Source: Didymella arachidicola (lineage: Eukaryota > Ascomycota > Dothideomycetes > Pleosporales > Didymellaceae). From it: a stretch of DNA of 64,000 bases. The notes beneath the pieces were generated by a model. It worked only from the letters and a program-made list of their open reading frames with translations, made no database searches and was not told the DNA's origin. Made by a program: the position numbers and the translations under genes. The stretch covers positions 186,001 to 250,000 of the forward strand of contig CM049999.1 of NCBI GenBank assembly GCA_016630955.3. Direction: 5' to 3'. Each line of letters begins with the position of its first letter. Positions within the stretch are counted from its first letter, which is position 1. This document shows, one piece after another, positions 11,679 to 22,314 of this stretch.

Positions 11679-14600
11679 GACGCCAACACACACCTTCCGC
11701 CCGCAACAGGCAACGACGGCCCGGCCAGCAGAGAGGCCAGCAGAGAGACCAGCTCCGCATATGCTGGGCCAACGTTGGCAGGAGCTCACCCTGCCACATT
11801 ACCATCCTAGAAGCGGCCTTTCAGAAGGACATGGACGTTGTATGCGTCTAAGAGCCTTTCACCTGTGCTAACTCAAGGACCTCCACCCACCTAGGCTTTA
11901 GACACCTTGCACCCATTAGCACCTAGGACGCTCCTAACGCACTAGGCGCTACCTGCCCTTAGGTGATGACCTATATCCGCAAAGGATACCACTTGAAGCT
12001 CTAGGCCAGACAAAGCCTCGATCACCTAGACCTGCTGTAGGCTGTCGTGAACAGAGTCTCGATACTCAACTGCTACAGACAGCCACTTACCCCTAACGTA
12101 CTCCAATACGTTACGCACCTTACGCCCCCCCAACACTGCGTTGTAGGAGGGGACTTTAACGTCAGACACGAGTCCTTTAAGCCTTCTGTTTCCGCAGCCA
12201 GCGGCGGCATAGAGCTCGCTAGGTAGGCTGCTAACGCCTCTATAGACTACATTAGTGTGCCGGGGCAGCTAACACACTGCGCTGGCCATGTCCTTAACCT
12301 TACTTTCTCTAACATCCCATTTGCCCAGTCTGCTGTTGACGCTAGCATGCATTGCAGGTCAGACCACGAGACAATAGTAACCTCTGTCTCTACCTCCACA
12401 CTTAGTACTCCGCACCTAGACCAGCACCACTACAGAGTGCCAGAGGCAAGCCTACCTAAGTTTACTAGGCTAGTAGAAATTAGCGTCCAGAGCATCCCTA
12501 ATCCGCGCACAGCACAGGATGCCGCATAACTAGACAACTGTGTCGCGCTGCTAACAGAGACTGTGCAGCACTCTATACAAACAGCGGACAAGCTCAATTG
12601 CAAGGAAGGACGCGCTGCGCCATAGTAGACTTAGGAGTGCAAGACTGCCTACTAGGCCTACAAACATGCTAGGCAGCTCTGCTATAGCAGTCTACTAGAG
12701 GAGAGACATGCCTTTAAGACTACAGTCTGACAGGCTAAGAGGCAGTACTAGAGGCATGTCATTGACAATACTAAGGACGATAAGCACCTGTTTAAGATTA
12801 TTGCCTAGCACAAGCTTACACTAGAGAATCAGGACACTCCTCTTATAGTGAACAACACGACTATCTTAGACCCCCTAGAGAAGGCTGAGGCCCTGAGAGA
12901 GGAAGTCCTCAACCGGTACACAGCGGAGGATGACCTCGGATGCTACCCAGACCAGGGGAATGCAGCCACTCTCCTGTGGAGCACACGCATCTCACTAGAG
13001 GAAGCCGAACGGAACACGATAGGGGTTTCCAGTACCTTACCAGGCACTGACCGCTCTACTGTGCGACTTCTCCGTGCTTGCTGGGCGCAGGTAGGGCAAA
13101 TCATACGAAGAATTTTCCAGCGATGCCTCGAACTCAACTATTTCCCAGCACAATGGAAGCTGGCAGAAGTCGCCATGATACCTAAGGTAGGGAAGAAAGA
13201 CCGGACGTCACCCCGATCCTGGAGACCTATAGCACTGCTCTCCTGCATCGGAAAGGGCCTTGAACGGACGGTGGCTAGACGAATTGCGTAGACTGCTATG
13301 ACCCACAAGATCCTCAGCCCCCAGCATGGAGGCGCCCTCCCGAAGCGCTCTGCTGTAGATCTTACTGCAGCGTTCACCCACGACACGGAAGCTGCGTGGG
13401 CAAAAGGCCAGCATGTCATAATGGTCACCCTAGACGTGCAAGGCGCCTTTGACGCTCTCCTTAAGAACCGCCTACTGCACTAGATGGCCGAACAGGGCTG
13501 GCTACAAAGGACCATCCTCTTTGTTAACTCTTTTCTTACGGATCAAAGGGTCTAAGTCCGCCTAGGTCAAGCCACTACCCCTAGCTACCCAGTCGCCTGC
13601 GGCACACCGCAGGGCTCGCCCCTCTCCCTCGTCCTGTACACACTGTACCTGGCAGAGCTGCTGTCTATGGACACAAAGAAGAGATTCGGATACGCAGATG
13701 ACATATGCCTGCACTAGGCCTTACACTCCCTAGATAAGAACGTTGAGCTCCTAGCAGCAGACCTACGACAGATTAGAGCATGGGGCACAGCTAACAAGGT
13801 CACCTTTGCCCCAGAAAAACAGGAAATAATCCACCTCACTCGATAGAAGAGTAGCTACGCGCTACCCTGTGTGGTAGACGAGCAGCTTACAATTAACCTA
13901 ATTTTACTAAGCGGGTTAAGAACCCAGCCAGCTCTCTGATGGCTAGGGATCTGGTTCGACCGCAAACTTACCTTTAAGCAACACGTAGCCACACATAACG
14001 CGAAAGCGGCCAAGGTAGCCTACCACATCCGCAGCCTAGCAAACACGGCCTACGGACCACCGGCCAGCTCCCTCCGCAAGGCCACTATGGCCTGCGTATA
14101 CCCGTCCCTTCTGTATAGGGCCGAGTGCTGGTACAGAGGCCGTACTAAACCTCTACGCACACTCAAACCTGGCAGACCAGCCGAAGTCAGCACCTATATC
14201 AGGTGGCACATAACTGTTATGGACAAAACACTAGCTATAGCAGCAAGAGGCATTCTCCCCGTATGGCAAACAACCCCTACCGCTACTCTCTTCCAAGACG
14301 CCGGACTACCCTCAGCTGCCACTGCGCTAGAAGAAGCCAAACTCTGTTTTGCGACCTATCTACGCACTATAGATGCAGAACACCTACTAGCTAGCCGCAC
14401 AGCAGCCATAAGGATGAGCATAGGCCGGACAGCTAGAAAGCTGCAACGAATGCGAACCAAAGTCCAGTATCTAGGATTTCTTCTGCCTGAGATACCTAGG
14501 ACAGTACTGACATCCCCTTACTACTCACCTAGCTGCTAAACAGACCTAACAATAGGCACAGATAAAAAGACCGCAGCTAAGGCCTTTACAGAATAGTGGG

Positions 14601-15517
14601 ACCACCTCCTACCTTTAGATGTTACTATCTTCTTAGATGGCTCTAAACAGTACACTAAGGAAGGAGAAAAGCGGGTTACCTACGGCTTTGCAGTATATTA
14701 GGACGGAAAACAACTTTACACTAGACGTGGGTCACTTCACCCTACCTTACACGTCTTTAACGCGGAAGCAGTAGGAGCGTGGAGGGGCCTCTAGCACACT
14801 ATTAGACAACTACCGCTCTGCATTCGCCGAACCTGGCTGTGTATAGACAGCACTTCAGTGATATGGTGCCTTAGGGGCAACGCACCCTCTACCTCTCAGT
14901 AGGCCTTCCTAGAGTGCCATGGTGCTATGGAGACACACGACGTCTCCATCAAATGGGCCCCTGGACACCTAGGCATCGAAGGAAACGAAGCGGCAGACAG
15001 GCTGGCGAACCTAGAAGCCCAGCACCCATCACCCCCGACTGGAAAAGCCGCTATGCCTACACTCTCAGGCATCAAGTCAGTTGCCCGCCAAGCACTGCAC
15101 GATACACAGCAGACCTGGTGGTCTAAGAAGGAAGAAAGCCTCTCTACATAGTACAAAAGATGGGAGTTGGGCTACTCACTTTACAGCAGACTACCGGAAC
15201 TAGACCTACCAAGAGCCATCTTGGCTAGACTGCTCGCAATTCGATCTATGCACGGCGACTTCGCCTAGTACCACCGAAAGTTCAGTCACAACGACGCAAC
15301 ACTCACCTGCTCATGCGGGCTTGACAAGACACCAGAGCACCTTGCGCTCTGCCGCAAGACCCTAGGGGCCTTTGGCCGATGGCCACTTCGACCCTCCATA
15401 CCACCATCCAGCCGGAGCGATGGCCTAGCGTACACTGCCGTGCTGATTGGGGATCTAGAGGCTTTCGAAGCCTTTACCCAACTCACACAGTACTACACCA
15501 AGGTCTGCCTCCGGTAG
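11672..15517 (+). pseudogene. LINE ORF2: endonuclease, reverse transcriptase, RNase H
   Basis: One frame runs about 1281 codons. All recognisable pieces share it, so I see nonsense codons but no frameshift. The order is AP-endonuclease (VVGGDFNVRHESF near 12150, SDHETI near 12360), reverse transcriptase (WRPIALLSCIGKGLE near 13220, CGTPQGSPLS near 13600, YADD near 13690), RNase H (DGSKQYTKEG near 14640, GHLGIEGNEAADRLA near 14960), and a C-terminal Cys/His motif (CSCGLDKTPEHLALC near 15310). Nearly all stops are TAG at positions where the family has Trp or Gln, that is TGG or CAG changed to TAG by CpA transitions. Dead. Confidence 0.87.
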
Positions 15518-15899
15518 CTTACCCTGTACTGCAACAGCAGCAAACACCCGTACTCTTTCCCTACTTTCCCTCTTACTCTCCTTCTTACTCCCCCCTTCTT
15601 CTCTCCTCTACTCTCCCTCCCCCTCTTTCCCACTCTTACGGCGCTCAAATGCCTCTGAACACACACTAAGGATTCACCCTAATGTACACAAATCGCTCAG
15701 TCTCCCTAACTAGAAGGGGAGCTGTAGTTCTGAAATGGTAGCAACACCCGCGCAGGCAAGAAATGCTTTCTAAGGTAGTGTAGCAGCACAGTAATTCCAT
15801 AGCTTAGCACGTCGTATATGCCCTTCGGGAGGCGAGATGGTGGACTTATTCCCCATCAACCAGACGTAAAATGAATACCAACCACCCAACCAACCAACC

Positions 15900-16703
15900 C
15901 CTTCAGCCCACACCGAACACTAATCTTTTGATTTCTGGGTTTCCTTCACAGAAGCCCCAAAAATCACAGCAAACAATCCGGCTCACTGCGGCCACTCTGG
16001 GAGTACCTCTAACGTCCGCCTAGGCCCCCTGCGCGACGCGCAAGGAGCTTAATGGGATGGCAGAGTCTCCCTCCTCCCATCACACGGGGTCCCCAGACCC
16101 CGAGTCCCCTCAGCAGCTTAATACCCGCGCCTCAAGACGGCTTCAGAAGGAGGGACATCACCAGGTACCCCCGCTGAGCCGCCAGAACCCCGGTGGGGGC
16201 GCTCCCAAATCTCGAGTCTTTGACGCCGTCTAACGCCACATCACCGAGACTCAGCAGATCACCCAGCTATGGAACACCATCACTGCTGCCTTCGCAGCAG
16301 CCGTAGATCAACACGCGCAGAGCTACACTAACCCCAAAGAAGCTAGTGTCGCAGAGGCGCTGCAGCAGAAGGTCATCCACGCCCTGACCTCCCTCTCCCC
16401 AAGCAACTCTCCCAGCAGCTCCCGCTGGAGCAGCGATGCCAGCTACAGCAACTCCACGAGCCAGGACCCGGAACGCCGCTCTTGGGCGAACGTAGCCAGA
16501 GACCCCCAAACGTTGGATAGGGGCACTAGCCGACCCCTGATCCCTGCTAGACCGCGGCCTGCCCCGCTAGCTAAGCCAAAAGAAGACAATCAGATCTTTA
16601 TTGCCATCTCTAACCTAGCAATACGACTGCAACAACCCTTACTATTTGCAGTAAGGCAGGCCGTATGCAGGAGCATAGAAGGAATTACCCTCTAGGACAT
16701 CCC
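15900..16703 (+). mobile_element. 5' end of a second Tad1-like LINE, cut by a pogo element
   Basis: Contains a CCAACC-rich leader followed by the N-terminal part of a LINE ORF1. It ends at the TA (16704-16705) where the next pogo element is inserted; the remainder of this LINE copy was not found in the window. The 5' limit is approximate. Confidence 0.65.
16057..16703 (+). pseudogene. LINE ORF1 N-terminal part
   Basis: A frame starting ATG-GCA-GAG encodes a Ser/Pro/Gln-rich region followed by a conserved ORF1 segment around NQIFIAISNL and SIEGITL-DIPNV. It is broken by TAA at 16231-16233 and TAG at 16693-16695, both explicable as CAA/CAG to TAA/TAG. It stops just before where the LINE at 10681 resumes, so the two pieces are nearly complementary. 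Confidence 0.7.
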
Positions 16704-16705
16704 TA

Positions 16706-18562
16706 ACGTACATGTACAGCGAGCGGCGCGGTCAGCGAACGGCGCACTTTTGCCAAGACTACACCAAAACTCCCCCTATTATGGCCTAAAACACCATAAA
16801 CTGGCGCTGCATAAGGCAAAACAAGCTGTAATATTACTAAAAGACCTCTTCTACAGCATTCTTGCACGTTCGCGCGTTGTGCCCACTCTCTCCGCACCGT
16901 CCACAGCGTCGTTGGGATGGTTCACCTCCTTCAGCGCGCACCTGCTTCCTTGCCTTCTTACCATCACTACGCGCGCTAAACTCCTGCAAAGCAGCTATCC
17001 GCTGGCCCTCTTCAACTGCAAGGCTTCCCTTAGCTTGAATACGCTTTCTTTTGTGCGATTTACGTCGTGTGGCGGCCTTATTAGCCGCTCGAAGCTCAGT
17101 AATCTCCTGTTGTGCGAAAACCAGCTTGTGCGCAATAATTGCTGCCCCATTTAAGACCTTCTTAAACGCTTCAACTATAGAGGTTGGTAAGCTATTAACG
17201 TGCGTCTGAATCCTCTTCTTCGCAAGCGTTGATTGCGACCTAAATTCCAGGGTATTGCTTAGGGTTTGCGACTGCCAGAGCGGGCTGTTTTGGGAGAGTA
17301 GTAGCGATGGGGTGCGCAGCTTCACATCCAGGGCCAATATGACGCGATCTGGGGCAAACAGAGCCAATCCGGCCCCTCAGAACCCTCCTTAAATGTTGCT
17401 AGGGGTAATAGCTTTCTTGTGAGCCGCTATAAAGTATAGGAGGAACTCCTGCTTTGTAATGTGGTTAATCCGGTTACGCATAAGCTTATTAACCTTATCC
17501 CCGTACGCCTTCTTCAGAGGGCTAAAACAACCCACATTAAGTGGCTAAAGGAGGTAGGATGAGTGCGGAGGCATGCATAGGATCACAATCTTCTGATCCT
17601 TGCAGTATTGCGTGAATTCTGGAGTGTTGTGGCTCCCATGACCGTTGATAATTAGCAACCGGTAGCTGCCAACAGTGCGCGCCTTTGTATGCCTGTCAAA
17701 GTGCTTCAACTAGTAAAAACCAAGCTTATTAGTAGTCTAGCCATTCTTAGAGATGGCAATACTCTAATCTTAGGGCAGGTTGTTGTCCTTATACTAGTTA
17801 GACTGGTGTTGGCAGGCTTTAAAGATAATGTAGGGTGGAATAGCCCATCCTGTGGCATTAATGCCCTTAATAACTATTACCTACTCCCGGTTGCCTGGCT
17901 GGACCTGCTTTGCTCGTCCTAGCTTCTCTACATCTGTTACAACAACTCCGGTGGATATCTGGCCTATTATAAAGCCTGTCTCGTCGAAGTTGTACGTGTT
18001 GTTGTCCTAGATGCCATACTTGGCTTTAGTATTGGCTACAAGGTTAAACCAGCCCTGTATAACCTTAGGGTCCTCGCAGAGGGCTCGCTTGTAGTCGTAC
18101 TTGCGATTAAAAACTGTTTTGAGCTCCTTCTGACGCGAAACAAACCTGCTAGCCCACCTTGGGCCAACAGGGGCCAAACTGCACTCTTTTCGCAGAGAAT
18201 TGGCCATATCAGCCACAGCTTCGAGCCGGGGGGACTCTCCTCGCGTGACTAGCTCAAGTATGCGCGTAACAATCACCTGCTCCTCAGCGCTGGTCAAATT
18301 CTGTGAGTTGGCCATAGTATTGACGCGTGAAGGTCGTCCAGCGCGTCTTGCGCGGAGTGTTGTTTCGGAGGTGCTGTAGATAGCTGCAGCGCGTCGCACT
18401 AAGAGTTTTGTGTCTTATTTAAGAGCTTAAAGCGCAAGCTAGATCTAACACTCTTTTAACACGTTAAATTATAGTTGTTATTAAGGCATTAGTATAGAAA
18501 GGGTGATTTAGTGTAGTCTTAGCAAAGGTGCGCTGTTTGCTAACCGCGCTGCTTGCTGTACA
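16706..18562 (-). mobile_element. Fot1/pogo element 3, degraded
   Basis: The left end begins ACGTACATGTACAGCGAGCG after TA (16704-16705). The right end is the matching inverted repeat, but its last few bases are missing because element 4 is inserted at TA 18563-18564. Subterminal CTTTTGCCAAGACTACACC is shared with other zinc-knuckle pogo elements in the window. Confidence 0.85.
16837..18489 (-). pseudogene. Degraded pogo transposase with zinc knuckle (element 3)
   Basis: A mutated relative of the intact 550-residue transposase at 26745-28397. The N-terminus from ATG 18489 carries many TAA/TAG stops at ancestral Gln codons. The middle is unreadable, and the C-terminal 170 residues are intact including the zinc knuckle CGRCGESGHNARTC. 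The pattern is CpA-biased C-to-T change. Not functional. Confidence 0.85.
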
Positions 18563-18564
18563 TA

Positions 18565-20430
18565 ACGTACCTCACGGGCGAGCCGCCCACACGGGCGAGT
18601 CGCCCACTTTTGCCAAGACCCCACCAAAACACTATCACCACTCCAATGCCACCACAACAGCACCAGCCTAACGCGTTAAAAGAGCGTCAGATACAGCTTG
18701 CGCTTTGGGCTCTTGAACAAGACGCAAAGCTCTCTGTGCGACGCGCTGCAGCTATCTACAACGCGCCCCGAACTACTCTACGCGACCGACTCGCCGGAAG
18801 GGCTTCACGCGTCACTACTATGGCCAACTCACGGAGCCTGACAAACAGTGAGGAGCAGGTGATTGTTACGCACATACTTGAGCTGGTTGCCTGAGGAGAG
18901 TCCCCCCGGCTCGCAGCTGTGACTGATATGGCCAATTATCTGCGAAAGGAGCGCGGTCTGGCCCCTGTTGGCTCAAACTGGGCCAGTACGTTTGTTTCGC
19001 GTCGGGAGGAGCTCAAAGTGGTCTTCAATCACAAGTACGACTACAGGCGAGCCCTCTGTGAGGACCCGAAGGTCATACAGGACTGGTTCAGCCTTGTAGC
19101 TAACATCAAAGCTAAGTATGGTATCCTAGACGACGACACGTACAACTTCGACGAGACAGGCTTCATGATGGGCCAGATAAGCAGCGGGAAAGTCGTAACA
19201 GATGCAGGGAAGCCAGGACGAGCAAAGCAGGTCCAGCCAGGCAACCGGGAGTGGGTAACAGTTATCCAGGGCATCAATGCTACTGGATGGCCTATTCCGC
19301 CCTACATCATCTTCAAAGCGCGCCACCACCAGTCCAACTGGTATAAAGACGACAACCTGCCCCAAGACTGGGTTATTGCCATCTCTGAGAACGGCTGGAC
19401 TAACAACGAGCTTGGTTTTGACTGGTTGAAGCACTTTAACAGGCATACGAAGGAACGTACTGTTGGAGCCCACCGCATGCTTATTATTGATGGCCACGAG
19501 AGCCACAACTCTGCAGGATTCACGCAATACTGCAAGGATCACAAGATTGTACTTTTATGTATGCCTCCGCACTCATCGCATCTCCTGCAGCCACTTGATG
19601 TGGGTTGTTTTGCCCCTCTAAAGAAGGCGTACGGGGATGAGGTCAATGAGCTCATCCGCAACCGGATCACCCACGTCACGAAGCAGGAGTTCCTGCCATG
19701 CTTTAAAGCGGCTTACAAGAAAACTATTACTGCCAGCAACATCCAAGGAGGGTTCCGAGGGGCCGGATTAGTCCCTTTTGACCCGAAACAGGTTATATCA
19801 ACCCTTGATGTGAAGCTGCGCACTCCGTCACCACCACTCCCCACAAACAACGAGCCCTGGCAGTCGCAAACCCCAAGCAATACCCTAGAATTCGAGTCGC
19901 AATCAACTCTAATTCGAGACAAGTATAGGAGGGAACAGGGCAGTTCGCCCACCTCTGTTCTCAGTGCGATTGAGCACTACGCAAAGGGGGGAGCTATCCT
20001 ATCGCATAAGCTTGCGCTGGCACAAAAACGGATCCGTGAGCTTGAAGCAGCCACTGAGGCTGCTACACGACGCAAATCGCACAAAAGGGAGCGAATTCAG
20101 GAGGGAGGATCCCTTCTGGTTGAGGAAGGCCAGCGGCTGGCGGCTCTAGCGGAATTTGGGGCGCGTCGTGATGGAAAGAAGACAAAGAAGCAGGTGCGCG
20201 CTGAAGGAGGTGAACCATCCCAACAACGCTGTGGACGGTGCGGAGAGGGCGGACACAATGCGCAAACGTGCAAGAGTGAAGTAGAAGTAGTCTCTAAGTG
20301 ATATTACGACCTGTTCTGCCTTGTGCAGGGCCAGAGTGTGGTGTTTTGTGCCATAACAGGGTGAGGTTTGGTAGGGTCTTGGCAAAAGTGGGCGACTCGC
20401 CCGTGTGGGCGGCTCGCCCGTGAGGTACGT
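18565..20430 (+). mobile_element. Fot1/pogo element 4 (1866 bp)
   Basis: Flanked by TA (18563-18564, 20431-20432). The terminal repeats begin ACGTACCTCACGGGCGAG and hold two near-identical copies of GGGCGAGYCGCCCAC, 17 bp apart. Inserted close to the right end of element 3. Confidence 0.92.
18646..20301 (+). pseudogene. Pogo DDE transposase with zinc knuckle, single nonsense codon
   Basis: A 551-codon frame starting at an ATG just inside the terminal repeat, broken only by TGA at 18892-18894 where sister copies have CGA (Arg). The N-terminus has a psq-like helix-turn-helix (LSVRRAAAIYNAPRTTLRDR) and a CENP-B-type second domain. Catalytic motifs are intact: YNFDETGF, LIIDGHESH and QPLDVGCF. 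A coiled region and CGRCGEGGHNAQTC knuckle end the protein. One C-to-T transition separates it from an intact gene; initiation downstream of the stop would lack DNA binding. Confidence 0.9.
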
Positions 20431-20450
20431 TATAGTCTGCTTACTGTATA

Positions 20451-22294
20451 ACGTGTTTCATAAGCGAGTCGCCCACCCAAGCGAGTCGCCCACCTAACGC
20501 CGCCAACCCGCCTACGCAGCGACTTTGCGCAACACCACAACAATTAACTACAGTTTATAGAGTATATTAATGCTATTTAGACGCATCGCTAGCATCTACG
20601 TCCTCTATTTCTACCTTGCAGGTACGGGAGTTGTGTCTAATCTTACCGCAACGCCCGCAGCGTTGCCTAACGCGCACCCTCTTCGCAGGCGTCTCGCCCT
20701 CACTACGACCCTTACCCTCCTTTTTAGCAATTAAGTCAGCTACTTCACTAACTGTAAGGGTCTCCTCTGCGCGTATATAACGTTGCTTACGGGTCTTGCG
20801 CTTTGTAGACGCTTCTACAGCGTCTTAAAGGCGGCCTATTTCCTCCTGCATTAACACTATATTATAAGCTATCTGCTAAGCGCCCTTTGCTAACTGTTTA
20901 ACCTGCTCATCTAAAGAACTTGCTAGAGACCCTTAATGAATTTGAATCCGCTTTTAGATCAGAGTTGACTGCTCCTCTACTTCGTGAGCGTTGCGTGGTG
21001 TCTTCGGCTCCCAGGCGACGTCGCTGGGTTTTGGTGGCGTTGGCGTGCGCAGGCGCACATCAAGCTTCGATAGCACAGCCTCTGGGTTGTGTGGGACTAG
21101 CCCAGCACCTCTAAAGCCTGCGCGAACGTTCTCTGCTGTAAACGTCTTCTCAAACGTTGCTTTAAAAGCTGGTAGGAAGGTTTCCTTGTTAATATAGTAG
21201 ACACGACTGCGTGCTAAGGCCGAAACCTCGTCGCCATACAAGCGCTTTAGCGGCGAGAAGCAGGCAACGTCAAGTGGCTGCAGCAGGTGCGACGAGTGCG
21301 GGGGCATACAGAGAGTGATTATCTTCTTCTCTCTGCAGAGATCCTGGAAATCCACTGAGCAGTGGCTCTCATGGCCGTCAATTATAAGTAGCCGGTAGAC
21401 CCTAACTAGCTTTGCATGCAAGTCGAAGTGTTTAAGCTAGGCAAGCGCCAAATTGTTGTTAGTCTAGCTAGTAGGACTAACATTAATAACCTAGTCCTGT
21501 GGCAGGTCCTTAGTAAACTAGTTAGAGATAAGAACCTTGCCTGCAAGGATAAGGAACGGTGGGATAACCTTCCCTGTCGACCTGACGCCTTGTACCAGGG
21601 TAACCCACTCGCAATCGCCAGGCTGGAGTTTCTTGCGCTTCCTAGGCTTCTCTAAGCCCGTTACTACTAGTTGCGACGAGATCTTGCCTATTAGAAAGCC
21701 AGACTTGTTAAAGTTGTACATGTCCTTGTCTATAATACCGTACTTTGCCTTTATCAACTGAACAAGTGTGAACCAGGGCTGGATAACCGCCGGGTCCTCG
21801 CAGGCAGCTCGCTGGCGATCGTACGGGCGGGTCCATCGCTTTTGCAGCTCAGGTGTGCGTTTTATGAAGTTGTCGACCCAGTTCTTGCCAACAGGCTCCG
21901 CGTCGCGTGCGCGGAGCAGTCTATCAGCCATATCTTGTACAAGAAGCTTTGATGGGGATATCCCTCGTAGATCTTGCTCAAGTATACGTTCAACAATCGC
22001 CTCCTCTTCTAGCTTTGTTAGGCGCTTTGAGTTCGGCTCGCAGTCGCGTCGAGAGCGTCGTCCGGCGCGTCGATCGCGTACTGTTGTTCGGGGAACACTG
22101 TAGACTGCAGCAGCGCGTCTTAGGCTTTGAAATTGATTTGAGGTATAATCAGAGATAGTAAGCTGTATATCGCATTCAGTATGTGCCTGTAGAGGCTGGC
22201 GTTGTTGTTGCATTGCGCGATGTTCCTGTGCAGGCGGGTTGGCGGCGTTAGGTGGGCGACTCGCTTGGGTGGGCGACTCGCTTATGAAACACGT
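20451..22294 (-). mobile_element. Fot1/pogo element 5 (1844 bp, degraded)
   Basis: TA-flanked (20449-20450, 22295-22296). The ends begin ACGTGTTTCATAAGCGAGTC, with AAGCGAGTCGCCCACC twice at 17-bp spacing. It lies 16 bp beyond the TA of element 4. Confidence 0.9.
20573..22213 (-). pseudogene. Inactivated pogo transposase (element 5)
   Basis: From ATG 22213 the frame is open through the helix-turn-helix (LRRAAAVYSVPRTTVRDRRA) into the catalytic domain, then broken. The first catalytic motif is changed from NFDETGF to NFNKSGF, so the Asp itself is lost. The second (LLIIDGHESH) and third (QPLDVACF) are still legible. A diverged zinc knuckle (CGRCGKIRHNSRTC) is near 20620-20670. Stops and substitutions fit CpA-type mutation. 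Confidence 0.85.
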
Positions 22295-22314
22295 TATGTA
22301 TAATAAGTTTAGTA

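Larger units (their letters stand above)
10681..15900 (+). mobile_element. Tad1-like LINE, 5'-truncated, nonsense-riddled
   Basis: A non-LTR retrotransposon with ORF1 (zinc knuckles) and ORF2 (endonuclease, reverse transcriptase, RNase H). Its left edge abuts the TA next to pogo copy 2, and the first part of ORF1 is missing. The right edge is not sharp: after ORF2 come a pyrimidine-rich tract (about 15550-15640) and a non-coding stretch running into the 5' leader of a second LINE piece near 15.9 kb. No poly-A tail or target duplication was identified. Confidence 0.85.

Noticed and set aside
10681..15517. TAG reassignment or readthrough to explain an open LINE frame full of TAG
   Set aside because: The TAGs fall at Gln and Trp positions alike and the host genes use TAG as a normal stop, so CpA mutation explains them better.
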